From NCBI RefSeq assembly GCF_026420845.1, contig NZ_JAOWCB010000034.1, positions 1 to 57,480 on the forward strand: a DNA stretch of 57,480 bases. The letters run 5' to 3'. Origin of the DNA: Streptomyces sp. PR69 (GTDB lineage Bacteria > Actinomycetota > Actinomycetes > Streptomycetales > Streptomycetaceae). Shown piece by piece: positions 7,795 to 16,153 of this stretch. Under the pieces are notes generated by a model. It did not search any database. It saw only the letters and a list, made by a program, of their open reading frames with translations, and had not been told where the DNA came from. The translations under genes were made by a program, and so were the position numbers. How positions within the stretch are numbered: position 1 is the first letter of the stretch; each line of letters starts with the position of its first letter.

Positions 7795-7866
7795 GGGCGA
7801 TTAGCTCAGCGGGAGAGCGCTTCGTTCACACCGAAGAGGTCACTGGTTCGAACCCAGTATCGCCCA
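7795..7866 (+). tRNA. tRNA-Val(CAC)
   Basis: The acceptor GGGCGAT pairs with ATCGCCC, the discriminator is A, the anticodon arm is CTTCG-TTCACAC-CGAAG with anticodon CAC, and the T arm is ACTGG-TTCGAAC-CCAGT. It appears identical in sequence to the gene at 8545-8616. Confidence 0.96.
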
Positions 7867-7876
7867 CTTGCCCGGA

Positions 7877-7914
7877 CCGAAGGCCCTGGAGACACCCGTC
7901 CCCAGGGCCTTCGG
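7877..7914 (+). terminator. Terminator after tRNA-Val
   Basis: A 13-bp perfect stem (7877-7889 with 7902-7914) and a 12-nt loop lie 10 nt downstream of the tRNA. Confidence 0.75.
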
Positions 7915-8052
7915 CGTCCCCGCCCCGCCGCGGCAGTCCGGCCGCCGCAGCGCGCCTGACAGGCACGGGCGGCGGCGGGCCGGACCCCTCGCACGGCATG
8001 CTCGGCAGCTGCGCCCGGAGTGCGGCAACTGAGCCCGGCGCACACTTTCCCC

Positions 8053-8505
8053 ATGCGCTTCAGCCACTTCCGCTTCCGCACCGTCTGGCAGCTGCCCGCG
8101 CCGCCCGACACCGTCTACGCCGTACTGGAGCGCGCCGGGGAATACCCGCGCTGGTGGCCCCAGGTCCGCTCCGTCACCGCCCGCGGCGACGACGGCGGCA
8201 GCGCGCGCTTCCGCTCATTCCTCCCGTACGACCTGCGCGTCACCGCACGCGCCACCCGACAGGACCCGCACGCCCGCGTCCTGGAGATCGCCCTGCACGG
8301 CGACCTGGAAGGCTGGGCGCGCTGGACGGTCACCGCGCACGGCTCGGGCGCCCGGGCCGTGTACGAGCAGGAGGTCGATGTCCGCAGACCCCTTATGCGG
8401 GTGCTCGCACTGCCCTGCCGGCCGCTCTTCCGCGCCAACCACGCCGTCATGATGCGCAGCGGCAGACGCGGCCTCACCGCCCTCCTCAGCAGGGGCGGAG
8501 TTTGA
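8053..8505 (+). CDS. SRPBCC (START/Bet v1-like) ligand-binding protein
   Basis: This 150-residue protein begins FRFRTVWQLPAPPDTVYAVLERAGEYPRWWPQVRSVT, the usual entry of polyketide cyclase / SRPBCC folds. The rest has alternating strands (ARVLEIALHGDLEGWARWTVT) and a long C-terminal helix (FRANHAVMMRSGRRGLTALL). The fold has a deep hydrophobic pocket, but no ligand can be inferred. ATG at 8053 was chosen over GTG at 8020 because the family starts just before this point. The stop codon overlaps the -35 box of the following tRNA gene. Confidence 0.8.
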   Translation: MRFSHFRFRTVWQLPAPPDTVYAVLERAGEYPRWWPQVRSVTARGDDGGSARFRSFLPYDLRVTARATRQDPHARVLEIALHGDLEGWARWTVTAHGSGARAVYEQEVDVRRPLMRVLALPCRPLFRANHAVMMRSGRRGLTALLSRGGV

Positions 8506-8531
8506 ACGAACGCCTCGGCAGCCTGTATGGT
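8502..8531 (+). promoter_or_regulatory. Promoter of the second tRNA-Val(CAC)
   Basis: TTGAAC (8502-8507) and TATGGT (8526-8531) are separated by 18 nt, a good housekeeping promoter, with the tRNA beginning 14 nt after the -10 box. The -35 box includes the stop codon of the SRPBCC gene. Confidence 0.6.
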
Positions 8532-8544
8532 TCAGTGCGTTCCC

Positions 8545-8616
8545 GGGCGATTAGCTCAGCGGGAGAGCGCTTCGTTCACACCGAAGAGGTCACTGGTTCG
8601 AACCCAGTATCGCCCA
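8545..8616 (+). tRNA. tRNA-Val(CAC), second copy
   Basis: This 72-nt gene is identical by eye to 7795-7866, with the same acceptor stem and anticodon CAC. The gene between the two copies encodes the SRPBCC protein. Confidence 0.96.
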
Positions 8617-8622
8617 CAGCAG

Positions 8623-8653
8623 CAGGCCGGTCCGTCACTGACGGACCGGCCTG
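8623..8653 (+). terminator. Terminator after second tRNA-Val
   Basis: An almost perfect palindrome (8623-8637 with 8639-8653) forms a stem of 13-15 bp directly downstream of the tRNA. Confidence 0.75.
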
Positions 8654-8736
8654 ACGCGTCTGACACACTCAGCCGCGGTCAGCCGCACGCGGCCCCGCCG
8701 CGCACGCGGTCCTGCGGCTGATCCGGCTCGTACGGC

Positions 8737-9465
8737 TCAAGCGGCGGCGGGCAGTTCAGGCCGCAGCGGCCACGCCGGATCCACCGACTCCTCCGGCATC
8801 CCGCTGCGCGCGAACCACGCCTGCAGACCGCGCGCCTGCGCCGCATGCCACACCGCCTGCAGCGTATGCAGCTCCGCGGGCGACAACCGCTCCAGCCGCG
8901 AGGTGAACCGCCGCCCCACCGCCCGCACGACCTCCAGCGCCGCCGTGGCATCCGCCGCCGCGTCATGCGCACCCGCCAACTCCACCCCGTACTGCGCGCA
9001 GAGGTCCGCGAGCGTGCGCCGCCCCTTGCGATAGCGGTCCAGATGCTTGTCCAGCACCCGGGGATCGAGCACGCACAACGGCACATTCTCCAGATAGCGG
9101 CACAGCGACGACGCCCGGTGCCTGCGCAGCTCCCGGTCCAGCAGCGTCAGATCGAAGGGGGCGTTCATCACCACCAGCGGCCGCGCCGCCGCGCACTGTT
9201 CGGCCAGCGCACGCGCTATCTCCTCCATCACCGGGGCCGGCCACCGGCCATGGCGGTGCAGATGCTCCTCCGTCAGACCGTGCACCTCGGTCGCCTCCGC
9301 CGGCACCGGCACACCCGGATCGACCAGCCACCGCGTGATCCGCGGCCGCCCGCCCGCCAGGTCCTGCACGACCAGCGCTGCCGAGACGATGCGGTCCTCC
9401 TCGACGTCCACACCCGTCGTCTCCGTGTCAAATGCGGCCAGGGGGCCGTCATACCAGCGCGTCAT
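8737..9465 (-). CDS. DnaQ-like 3'-5' exonuclease (DEDDh)
   Basis: This 242-residue protein has all exonuclease motifs: AAFDTETTGVDVEEDRIV (Exo I, Asp13 and Glu15), VVMNAPFDLTLLDREL (Exo II) and AGAHDAAADATAALEV (Exo III, with His and Asp of the DEDDh type). These enzymes remove nucleotides from 3' ends, as proofreading subunits or as free exonucleases. There is no polymerase, helicase or GIY-YIG domain, so it is probably a stand-alone nuclease. The C-terminal 60 residues (LSPAELHTLQAVWHAAQARGLQAWF) form a lineage-specific helical extension. Confidence 0.9.
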   Translation of the reverse strand: MTRWYDGPLAAFDTETTGVDVEEDRIVSAALVVQDLAGGRPRITRWLVDPGVPVPAEATEVHGLTEEHLHRHGRWPAPVMEEIARALAEQCAAARPLVVMNAPFDLTLLDRELRRHRASSLCRYLENVPLCVLDPRVLDKHLDRYRKGRRTLADLCAQYGVELAGAHDAAADATAALEVVRAVGRRFTSRLERLSPAELHTLQAVWHAAQARGLQAWFARSGMPEESVDPAWPLRPELPAAA

Positions 9466-9657
9466 CCCCGAACTCCTCGCACGTGCCGGGCAGATGGCGT
9501 CGTCCGCCTGCCCGAAACGGTGATACCCGGGCTGTTTGCCCCGTACGCCGTTTGCGCAGAGGACTGTCGGGTCACAACACAGATGACGGGCAGAAATGTT
9601 GATGTTCCGTCACGGGGAATCGATCGGCACAGCACTGCCGGGAAGGCACACGGAGCC

Positions 9658-10224
9658 ATGGCGCTCGCGCAGCCTGAATCGGGCGGGCTGCTGCCCCAGC
9701 GGACCGCACCGCTGCGCGGCGCACTCGCCACCACCGCCTGTATGGAGACCCTCCAGGTGGGCTATCTGCACGCCGTCGCGGCGGCGGCCGGATGCTCGCT
9801 CTCCCAGCCGTTCCCGGACAACGGCATCGACTGGCATGTCAGCCACAGCTCGGCAGGCCATGCCGTCGACGACGAGGTCACCATCAAGGTGCAGCTCAAA
9901 TGCACTTACCAGATCCCCCCGCACCCACCGGCCCCGGCGTTCTCCTTCACCCTCGACAACGACCATCTGGTGAAGCTGGCCCGCACCCCGGTCTCCGTGC
10001 ACAAGATCCTCGTCGTGATGCTCGTGCCGCGCACCCGCGACGAGTGGCTGCGGGCCAGTCATGACCGGCTCGATCTGCGCCACTGCTGCTACTGGACCAA
10101 TCTGGCCGGCCACCCCGTGACCGGCCGGCGCAGAACCAATGTGCGGATACCGACTTCGCGGATCTTCGACGACCGGGCGCTCTGCGAGATCATGACCCGG
10201 GTCGGGGCGGGAGGGAGACCCTGA
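9658..10224 (+). CDS. DUF4365 protein, possible PD-(D/E)XK-like fold
   Basis: This 188-residue protein matches the DUF4365 pattern. The core is FPDNGIDWHVSH, then VDDEVTIKVQLKCTY, then FSFTLDNDHLVKLARTPVSVHKILVVMLVPR. The GIDW...IKVQLK arrangement resembles the Asp plus (D/E/Q)xK catalytic motif of restriction-endonuclease-like folds, but I infer this by eye and do not claim nuclease activity. ATG at 9658 was chosen; the frame is open upstream but overlaps the shadow of the divergent exonuclease. The TGATG junction with the next gene implies translational coupling. Confidence 0.78.
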   Translation: MALAQPESGGLLPQRTAPLRGALATTACMETLQVGYLHAVAAAAGCSLSQPFPDNGIDWHVSHSSAGHAVDDEVTIKVQLKCTYQIPPHPPAPAFSFTLDNDHLVKLARTPVSVHKILVVMLVPRTRDEWLRASHDRLDLRHCCYWTNLAGHPVTGRRRTNVRIPTSRIFDDRALCEIMTRVGAGGRP

Positions 10225-11504
10225 TGCACGGTCCACACACCCCACACATCCCACACAGCCCACGTGAGCATCCCCGCCCCACAGGCGAACCGCCCGCCGC
10301 CGGCTGGCATCCGACGGCCGCGCGCCCCGACCCGGCGCGCCCAGACACCGCGCCTCCAGACCCCGCCCGGATCGACCCCGCGGTCCTCAGCGCACTCCTC
10401 GCCCGCCACGGCTGGCGACGCCGGGGCGGCGCCCCCGGACGGTACGCCCGCTGGACCCCACCCGGCGGCTCCGCCACGGTCGGCACCAGCCTCCTCGTCC
10501 CCGACAGCCGCTCCTTCCCCGACTGCGACGACCTCATCGGCGAAGCCCTCACCGCCCTTGAACGCAGCTCAGCCCCCTCCGCCCGCGAGGTCCTCCTCGG
10601 CCTCACCCTCGCCGCCGACGAGATCCGCTGGCACCGCGACGTACCCCAGGGGCCCTCCGGAGCCGCCGCCTGGACCGTGCAGGAACAACTGCGCACCGCC
10701 GCCCGCCAGACGCTGCTCGCCGCCGCCCTCGCCGTCCGCGGCCGTGCCGGCTACTACGGCGCGCGCCACCGCAGGCAGGCCCAGGCGTCCCTGGAAGGCG
10801 TCCTCGTCGCCCCCGCCGCCGGCGGCCGCACGCTCACCGCGTTCGCCCCCGTCGACACCTGCCGCCCCATCGCCGTACGCCTCTACCACGCCCTCCAGGC
10901 CGCCCGGGAAGCCATCGACTACCAGCGCGCGACCGGCGGCATGGAAGCCTTCGACACCGCGGTGCAGGCGGGCGTCAGCCGGGAGCTCACCGAGGCCGTC
11001 ATCGCTCTGGTCCGCGGATCGGAAGGGGCGCGGATCGCGGTCGAGTGGTCGCCCGCCGCCGGAGTGCCACAGGGCTGCGCGCCCCGGGGCGAGCCCGTCG
11101 AGTTCTCACCCGGTGACCTCCCGGCCCTCCGCGAGGCCGGCGCGCGCTACCTCAAGGACGAGCCCTCAGTGCCCGTCCGCATCACCGGCGCGGTCGTCCG
11201 CATGCGCCGCTCCGGGCCGCGCGGCGAGGGCACCGTACGGCTGCGGGTGCTCGCTGGGGCCGAGGTGCCGCACGTCCGCGTGGCCCTGGACGAGGACGCG
11301 TACCGCACCGCGGGCCACGCTCATCTGGTCGGACTGCCGATCCGCGTCGTCGGCCGGCTGGAGAGCCGCGGCGGCTTCCGCAGGCTCAGCGACGCCTCCC
11401 ATGTGGTGCCCGTCCAGGTCGACGAGGCTGAGCGGGACCGCCTGATGAAATCGCTCTACGAGAACCTGGACTTCTTCGAGGACGCCTGCGGCTCCGGCGA
11501 TTGA
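10224..11504 (+). CDS. Unknown protein coupled to the DUF4365 gene
   Basis: I do not recognise this 426-residue protein. Residues 1-45 are Pro/Ala/His-rich and probably disordered. About 46-300 look helical (ALLARHGWRRRGGAPGRYARW, LTLAADEIRWHRD, a long Ala-rich helix with TVQEQLRTAARQTLLAAALAVRGRAGYYGARH). About 310-400 appear all-beta (VPVRITGAVVRMRRSG, GTVRLRVLAG, GLPIRVVGRLESRGGFRRL), reminiscent of an OB-like barrel. The acidic end is ENLDFFEDACGSGD. The start ATG overlaps the last base of the DUF4365 stop, so the two products are likely made together. Confidence 0.75.
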   Translation: MHGPHTPHIPHSPREHPRPTGEPPAAGWHPTAARPDPARPDTAPPDPARIDPAVLSALLARHGWRRRGGAPGRYARWTPPGGSATVGTSLLVPDSRSFPDCDDLIGEALTALERSSAPSAREVLLGLTLAADEIRWHRDVPQGPSGAAAWTVQEQLRTAARQTLLAAALAVRGRAGYYGARHRRQAQASLEGVLVAPAAGGRTLTAFAPVDTCRPIAVRLYHALQAAREAIDYQRATGGMEAFDTAVQAGVSRELTEAVIALVRGSEGARIAVEWSPAAGVPQGCAPRGEPVEFSPGDLPALREAGARYLKDEPSVPVRITGAVVRMRRSGPRGEGTVRLRVLAGAEVPHVRVALDEDAYRTAGHAHLVGLPIRVVGRLESRGGFRRLSDASHVVPVQVDEAERDRLMKSLYENLDFFEDACGSGD

Positions 11505-11652
11505 GCGCCGTGTGTCGGGAAGGCTGCGTGACGTGAGGGGCGTGTGACGGGAGGGGCGGCAAACCGTTTCGCGCGCGGTCGGCCCGGCTCGGTACGATTC
11601 GACGTGCGCACGCGAGCCAGCGCGGCGCTTCCCCTTCAGTCAGGAGAGACCG

Positions 11653-13629
11653 GTGTCAGACGTCCGTGTGATCATCCAACGCGATTCCGAGCGGGAAGAG
11701 CGCGTGGTGACGACGGGCACTACGGCCGCCGACCTCTTCTCCGGCGAGCGCACGATCATCGCCGCACGTGTCGCGGGCGAGCTGAAGGACCTGGCGTACG
11801 AGATCAAGGACGGCGAGGAGGTCGAGCCGGTCGAGATCTCCTCTCCGGACGGCCTCGACATCCTGCGCCACTCCACCGCGCATGTGATGGCCCAGGCCGT
11901 GCAGGAGCTCTTCCCGGAGGCCAAGCTCGGCATCGGCCCGCCGGTCAAGGACGGCTTCTACTACGACTTCGACGTCGAGAAGCCGTTCACCCCCGAGGAT
12001 CTCAAGGCCATCGAGAAGAAGATGCAGGAGATCCAGAAGCGGGGCCAGCGCTTCTCGCGCCGCGTGGTCACCGACGAGGCGGCCCGCGAAGAGCTCGCGG
12101 ACGAGCCGTACAAGCTGGAGCTGATCGGCCTCAAGGGCTCCGCCTCCAGCGAGGACGGCGCGGATGTGGAGGTCGGCGCGGGCGAGCTGACCATCTACGA
12201 CAACCTGGACGCCAAGACCGGCGAGCTGTGCTGGCGAGATCTCTGCCGGGGCCCGCACCTGCCGACCACCCGGAACATCCCGGCGTTCAAGCTGATGCGG
12301 AACGCCGCCGCGTACTGGCGCGGCAGCGAGAAGAACCCCATGCTTCAGCGCATCTACGGCACCGCCTGGCCGTCCAAGGACGAGCTGAAGGCCCACCTCG
12401 AATTCCTCGCGGAGGCCGAGAAGCGCGACCACCGCCGCCTGGGCGCTGAGTTGGACCTCTTCTCCATCCCGGAGCAGATCGGCTCCGGCCTCGCGGTCTT
12501 CCACCCGCGCGGCGGCATCATCCGCCGGGTGATGGAGGACTACTCGCGGCGTCGTCACGAGGAGGCCGGGTACGAGTTCGTCTACACCCCGCATGCGACC
12601 AAGGGGAAGCTCTTCGAGACCTCGGGCCATCTGGACTGGTACGCCGAGGGCATGTACCCGCCCATGCAGCTCGACGAGGGCGTGGACTACTACCTCAAGC
12701 CCATGAACTGCCCGATGCACAATCTGATCTTCGATGCGCGGGGCCGCTCGTACCGTGAGCTGCCTTTGAGGTTGTTTGAGTTCGGGACGGTGTACCGGTA
12801 CGAGAAGTCGGGTGTGGTGCACGGTCTGACCCGCGCCCGGGGCTTCACTCAGGACGACGCGCACATCTACTGCACCAAGGAGCAGATGGCCGAGGAGCTC
12901 GACTCGCTCCTCACCTTCGTCCTCAACCTGCTCCGCGACTACGGCCTCACCGACTTCTATCTGGAGCTCTCCACCAAGGACGAGACGAAGTACGTCGGCT
13001 CGGACGAGGTCTGGGAAGAGGCGACCGAGGTGCTGCGCAAGGCTGCGGAGAAGCAGGGCCTGCCGCTCACCCCGGACCCGGGCGGCGCTGCGTTCTACGG
13101 TCCGAAGATCTCCGTCCAGGCCAAGGACGCGATCGGCCGGACCTGGCAGATGTCGACCATTCAGCTCGACTTCAACCTGCCCGAACGCTTCGACCTTGAG
13201 TACACCGCGCCTGATGGCTCCAAGCAGCGTCCGGTCATGATCCACCGGGCCCTGTTCGGAAGCATCGAGCGGTTCTTCGCCGTGCTGCTGGAGCACTACG
13301 CGGGCGCGATGCCGCCGTGGCTGGCCCCGGTGCAGGCGGTCGGCATTCCGGTCGGCGACGCGCATGTGCCGTACCTGGAGGAGTTCGCCGCCGAGGCGAA
13401 GCGGAAGGGCCTGCGGGTCGAGGTGGACGCCTCCTCCGACCGTATGCAGAAGAAGATCAGGACCAATCAGAAACTCAAGGTGCCGTTCATGATCATCGTT
13501 GGGGACGATGACATGGCGGCGGGCACGGTCTCCTTCCGCTACCGAGACGGATCACAGGAGAACGGGATCCCGCGCGATGAGGCGCTGGCCAAGCTGGCGG
13601 ACGTCGTGGAGCGTCGCGTCCAGGTGTGA
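11653..13629 (+). CDS. thrS: Threonine-tRNA ligase
   Basis: This 658-residue class II synthetase charges tRNA-Thr. An N-terminal TGS domain (about 1-62) precedes the editing domain with HSTAHVMAQ (His73, His77). The catalytic core has MNCPMHNLIFDARGRSYRELPLRLFEFGTVYRYEKSGVVHGLTRARGFTQDDAHIYC, split here into motifs 1-2, and the C-terminal anticodon-binding domain runs to VVERRVQV. The start is GTG at 11653 after AGGAGAG. A TACGAT -10-like box lies about 55 nt upstream. No T-box leader structure is recognisable in the 148-nt upstream gap. Confidence 0.97.
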   Translation: MSDVRVIIQRDSEREERVVTTGTTAADLFSGERTIIAARVAGELKDLAYEIKDGEEVEPVEISSPDGLDILRHSTAHVMAQAVQELFPEAKLGIGPPVKDGFYYDFDVEKPFTPEDLKAIEKKMQEIQKRGQRFSRRVVTDEAAREELADEPYKLELIGLKGSASSEDGADVEVGAGELTIYDNLDAKTGELCWRDLCRGPHLPTTRNIPAFKLMRNAAAYWRGSEKNPMLQRIYGTAWPSKDELKAHLEFLAEAEKRDHRRLGAELDLFSIPEQIGSGLAVFHPRGGIIRRVMEDYSRRRHEEAGYEFVYTPHATKGKLFETSGHLDWYAEGMYPPMQLDEGVDYYLKPMNCPMHNLIFDARGRSYRELPLRLFEFGTVYRYEKSGVVHGLTRARGFTQDDAHIYCTKEQMAEELDSLLTFVLNLLRDYGLTDFYLELSTKDETKYVGSDEVWEEATEVLRKAAEKQGLPLTPDPGGAAFYGPKISVQAKDAIGRTWQMSTIQLDFNLPERFDLEYTAPDGSKQRPVMIHRALFGSIERFFAVLLEHYAGAMPPWLAPVQAVGIPVGDAHVPYLEEFAAEAKRKGLRVEVDASSDRMQKKIRTNQKLKVPFMIIVGDDDMAAGTVSFRYRDGSQENGIPRDEALAKLADVVERRVQV

Positions 13630-13639
13630 TCTTGTACAT

Positions 13640-13674
13640 GCCGAGGGGCGGTCCTTCCCGGACCGCCCCTCGGC
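13640..13674 (+). terminator. Terminator of thrS
   Basis: A perfect 15-bp GC stem (13640-13654 with 13660-13674) with the loop ttccc starts 11 nt after the thrS stop. Confidence 0.85.
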
Positions 13675-13711
13675 GCTTTCCACCCTCCCACGGGCGAATA
13701 TGCTGGCCGGT

Positions 13712-14257
13712 ATGACGACTGAGCCGGAGCAGCAGATCGGGGTGGGGACGCCGGACGCCTTTCAGCGCCTGTGGACGCCCCACCGGATGGCCTACATCCT
13801 GGGGGAGAACAAGCCGAGCGGGCCGGGGGCCGACGACGGCTGCCCCTTCTGCTCTCTTCCGGCCAAGTCGGATGAGGACGGGCTGATCATCGCCCGCGGC
13901 GAGAGCGTCTACGCCGTGCTGAACCTCTACCCGTACAACGGCGGCCATCTCATGGTCGTGCCGTTCCGGCATGTGGCCGACTACACGGATCTGACCGATG
14001 CCGAGACCGTCGAGCTGGCGGCGTTCACCAAGCAGGCCATGCACACTCTGCGTGCCGCCTCCGGTGCGCACGGTTTCAACATCGGCATGAACCAAGGCGT
14101 GGCCGCGGGCGCGGGCATCGCCGCGCATCTGCATCAGCACATCGTTCCCCGCTGGGGCGGAGACACCAATTTTATGCCCGTGGTCGGCCACACCAAGGTG
14201 CTGCCGCAGCTGCTCGCCGACACCCGCACCATGCTCGCGGAGGCGTGGCCCGCCTAG
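13712..14257 (+). CDS. HIT-family nucleotide hydrolase/phosphorylase
   Basis: This 181-residue histidine-triad protein carries GIAAHLHQHIVPRW, the HxHxH catalytic triad, and an N-terminal CPFC pair that with later His residues could bind zinc. The order thrS-HIT-(PI synthase) is shared with mycobacteria, where the HIT protein (Rv2613c type) is an Ap4A phosphorylase, so a role in removing diadenosine polyphosphates made by synthetases such as ThrRS is plausible. ATG at 13712 is preferred; ATG at 13700 would add four residues. Confidence 0.9.
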   Translation: MTTEPEQQIGVGTPDAFQRLWTPHRMAYILGENKPSGPGADDGCPFCSLPAKSDEDGLIIARGESVYAVLNLYPYNGGHLMVVPFRHVADYTDLTDAETVELAAFTKQAMHTLRAASGAHGFNIGMNQGVAAGAGIAAHLHQHIVPRWGGDTNFMPVVGHTKVLPQLLADTRTMLAEAWPA

Positions 14258-14301
14258 CGCGCGGGCGACATGCCCGGCGATGAGCCCGGTGACGCCTCCG
14301 G

Positions 14302-15969
14302 CTATGCGTCGTAGACGTCCGCCTTCTTCGGGGCGGCGTCCTGGACCGCCCCGCTGACGGCCATCGAGCGGTTGCCGAAGCGCTCCGTGTCCACGCCGTT
14401 CTCCTCAAGCACCTTCAGGGCGGCGGCGTGGGCCACGCGCAGCACCGGGGTGGCCGCGCGCATCGCGTCGTCGGCCATGAAGCGGTGCCGCCAGGGCTTC
14501 TCGGCCCAGGCGTGGCGCAGCCCGAAGGGTTCGGGCAGGACGAGTTTGCCGCCGAGGAACTCCAGCAGCGGGGGGTACCAGGTCAGCGGTGCGCGCACCA
14601 TGAGCCGTACGACTTCCCGGGTCTCGACCAGCGGCAGGGCGATGCTGCGGGTCTCCCAGAAGCGGATCGTCTTGCTCACGGTCTTGGTCTTCGGCTCCGG
14701 CTTGCTGGTGAAGAGAGAGTGCACGGGGCCGAGGGCGTGGCCGGTGACCTCGACGCGCAGGGTCTCGTGCAGCACGGTGACGTTGATCATCATGGTGAGT
14801 ACGAGCTGGCCGTCCCAGAGGGTGAACTGCACGCCCAGGTAGTGGCGGTTTCCGCTGCCGAACTGCTGCTCGTTGCAGATGCGCTGTATTTCGTGGCTGC
14901 GGATCTGGAAGGCGTCGACTTCCTGGCCTTCGGGGCGGGAGACGGCGCCAGCGTTCTCGCCGACGGGGGCGACGATCCAGTGCTTGACGGACGGCGTGGG
15001 GAAGCCGCCGGAGTGCAGGGGGCCGCGCTGGAGCAGCTTGAGCCGGTCGTGGATGGCCCGTATGACGTCCCAGCTGCGGAACTGGTTGATGTCCTTGCCG
15101 GGTTCCTTGGAGATGAGCTCTTCGGCGAGCTGCCAGCTTCCCCAGCGGGTGCCCATGCCGAGTATGCCCTTGGGGCCGGCGTAGAAGACGACGTTGGACT
15201 GCTGCTCGGCGCTGAGCTTGGACAGGCCCTGGCGCAGTTGCTCGGCGGCGGTCTCGCCGGGGTTGCCGGGGACGGCTTCGGGGACCTTCGCGCCGATGCC
15301 TCCGCCGGAGAGCAGGCCCTCCCAGCGGTCGCGCAGGTCTTTGGCGGTGGCCTCGCAGATCCGTTTGGCGAGGAACCAGCCGATGACCGGGGCGATGACC
15401 ATGGCGCGGAGGTAATAGCCGAGGAAGCCGGTGAAGGGCAGCCGGATGAAGAAGACCAACCCCACGACGCCGATGCCGATGAGCAGGAGGGCGCCGAGCA
15501 GCCCCGCGTTCTTGTTCTGGGCGCCGGCCAGGGTGCGGCGGAGCTGGAAGACCGCCGCCCACAGCAGCAGTCCGGGCAGGAAGAGCAGCCCGCAGATGAC
15601 CGTGATGGCGGTCAGTTTGGCGTCGCGTTCCTTGCGGATGCGGCTGGCGGCGAGGGCGTGTTCGACGACGACCTGGGGTTCGATGCCGAAGGACTGGATG
15701 AGCGCGCCGCGTCCGCCGCCGAGCATGCGCGTCTGGACGGCGCGGGAGAAGGCTTCTCCGAGGTTGGGTTCAAAGAGCGAGAACTTGCCCTTCTTGACCT
15801 CTGATTTATGCCATTCGCTGTTGGCTTTGAGGATGTCCTCGGCGGGGCTGTCGCGATAGGCGGCGGAGGCGAGGGCGTGGGTGGCGGCGGTCTGTCCGGC
15901 CGAGCCGATGAGCGGGATCTGTGCCCCGGGAGTGAAATCGAATCCGTCGTCCGCCACATCCGCCCCCAT
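14302..15969 (-). CDS. Multi-pass membrane protein of unknown function
   Basis: This is a 555-residue protein. After a soluble N-terminal 110 residues come three hydrophobic segments: LTAITVICGLLFLPGLLLWAAV, GLLGALLLIGIGVVGLVFFI and YYLRAMVIAPVIGWFLA, between roughly residues 115 and 215. The large C-terminal domain contains VVFYAGPKGILGMGTRWGSWQL and long beta-type stretches. I recognise no family function. It lies between the HIT gene and the EF-G-like gene on the minus strand. The start is ATG at 15969 (GADVADDGFDF); an upstream in-frame extension is not protein-like. Confidence 0.8.
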   Translation of the reverse strand: MGADVADDGFDFTPGAQIPLIGSAGQTAATHALASAAYRDSPAEDILKANSEWHKSEVKKGKFSLFEPNLGEAFSRAVQTRMLGGGRGALIQSFGIEPQVVVEHALAASRIRKERDAKLTAITVICGLLFLPGLLLWAAVFQLRRTLAGAQNKNAGLLGALLLIGIGVVGLVFFIRLPFTGFLGYYLRAMVIAPVIGWFLAKRICEATAKDLRDRWEGLLSGGGIGAKVPEAVPGNPGETAAEQLRQGLSKLSAEQQSNVVFYAGPKGILGMGTRWGSWQLAEELISKEPGKDINQFRSWDVIRAIHDRLKLLQRGPLHSGGFPTPSVKHWIVAPVGENAGAVSRPEGQEVDAFQIRSHEIQRICNEQQFGSGNRHYLGVQFTLWDGQLVLTMMINVTVLHETLRVEVTGHALGPVHSLFTSKPEPKTKTVSKTIRFWETRSIALPLVETREVVRLMVRAPLTWYPPLLEFLGGKLVLPEPFGLRHAWAEKPWRHRFMADDAMRAATPVLRVAHAAALKVLEENGVDTERFGNRSMAVSGAVQDAAPKKADVYDA

Positions 15970-16153
15970 CGCCCCGCGTCGCCGTATGCCTGTCGCATCT
16001 CGGCCTTTTCCCAACTGCCGTGCCCCGCACACCTGATGAGCTGGGCACTCCAGCCTATCGGGGGCGGGGCTGCGGCGTCTTGGGCGTCTTCTGGCTTTCG
16101 GCTACAGGCCGCTGTGTACCGCCATGTGTCGCTGTCGCCGCGCGATGTCGTGC

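Noticed and set aside
11505..11652. T-box or other riboswitch leader before thrS
   Set aside because: The 148-nt gap shows no T-box sequence and no antiterminator fold that I can recognise; the same holds upstream of hisS and alaS.
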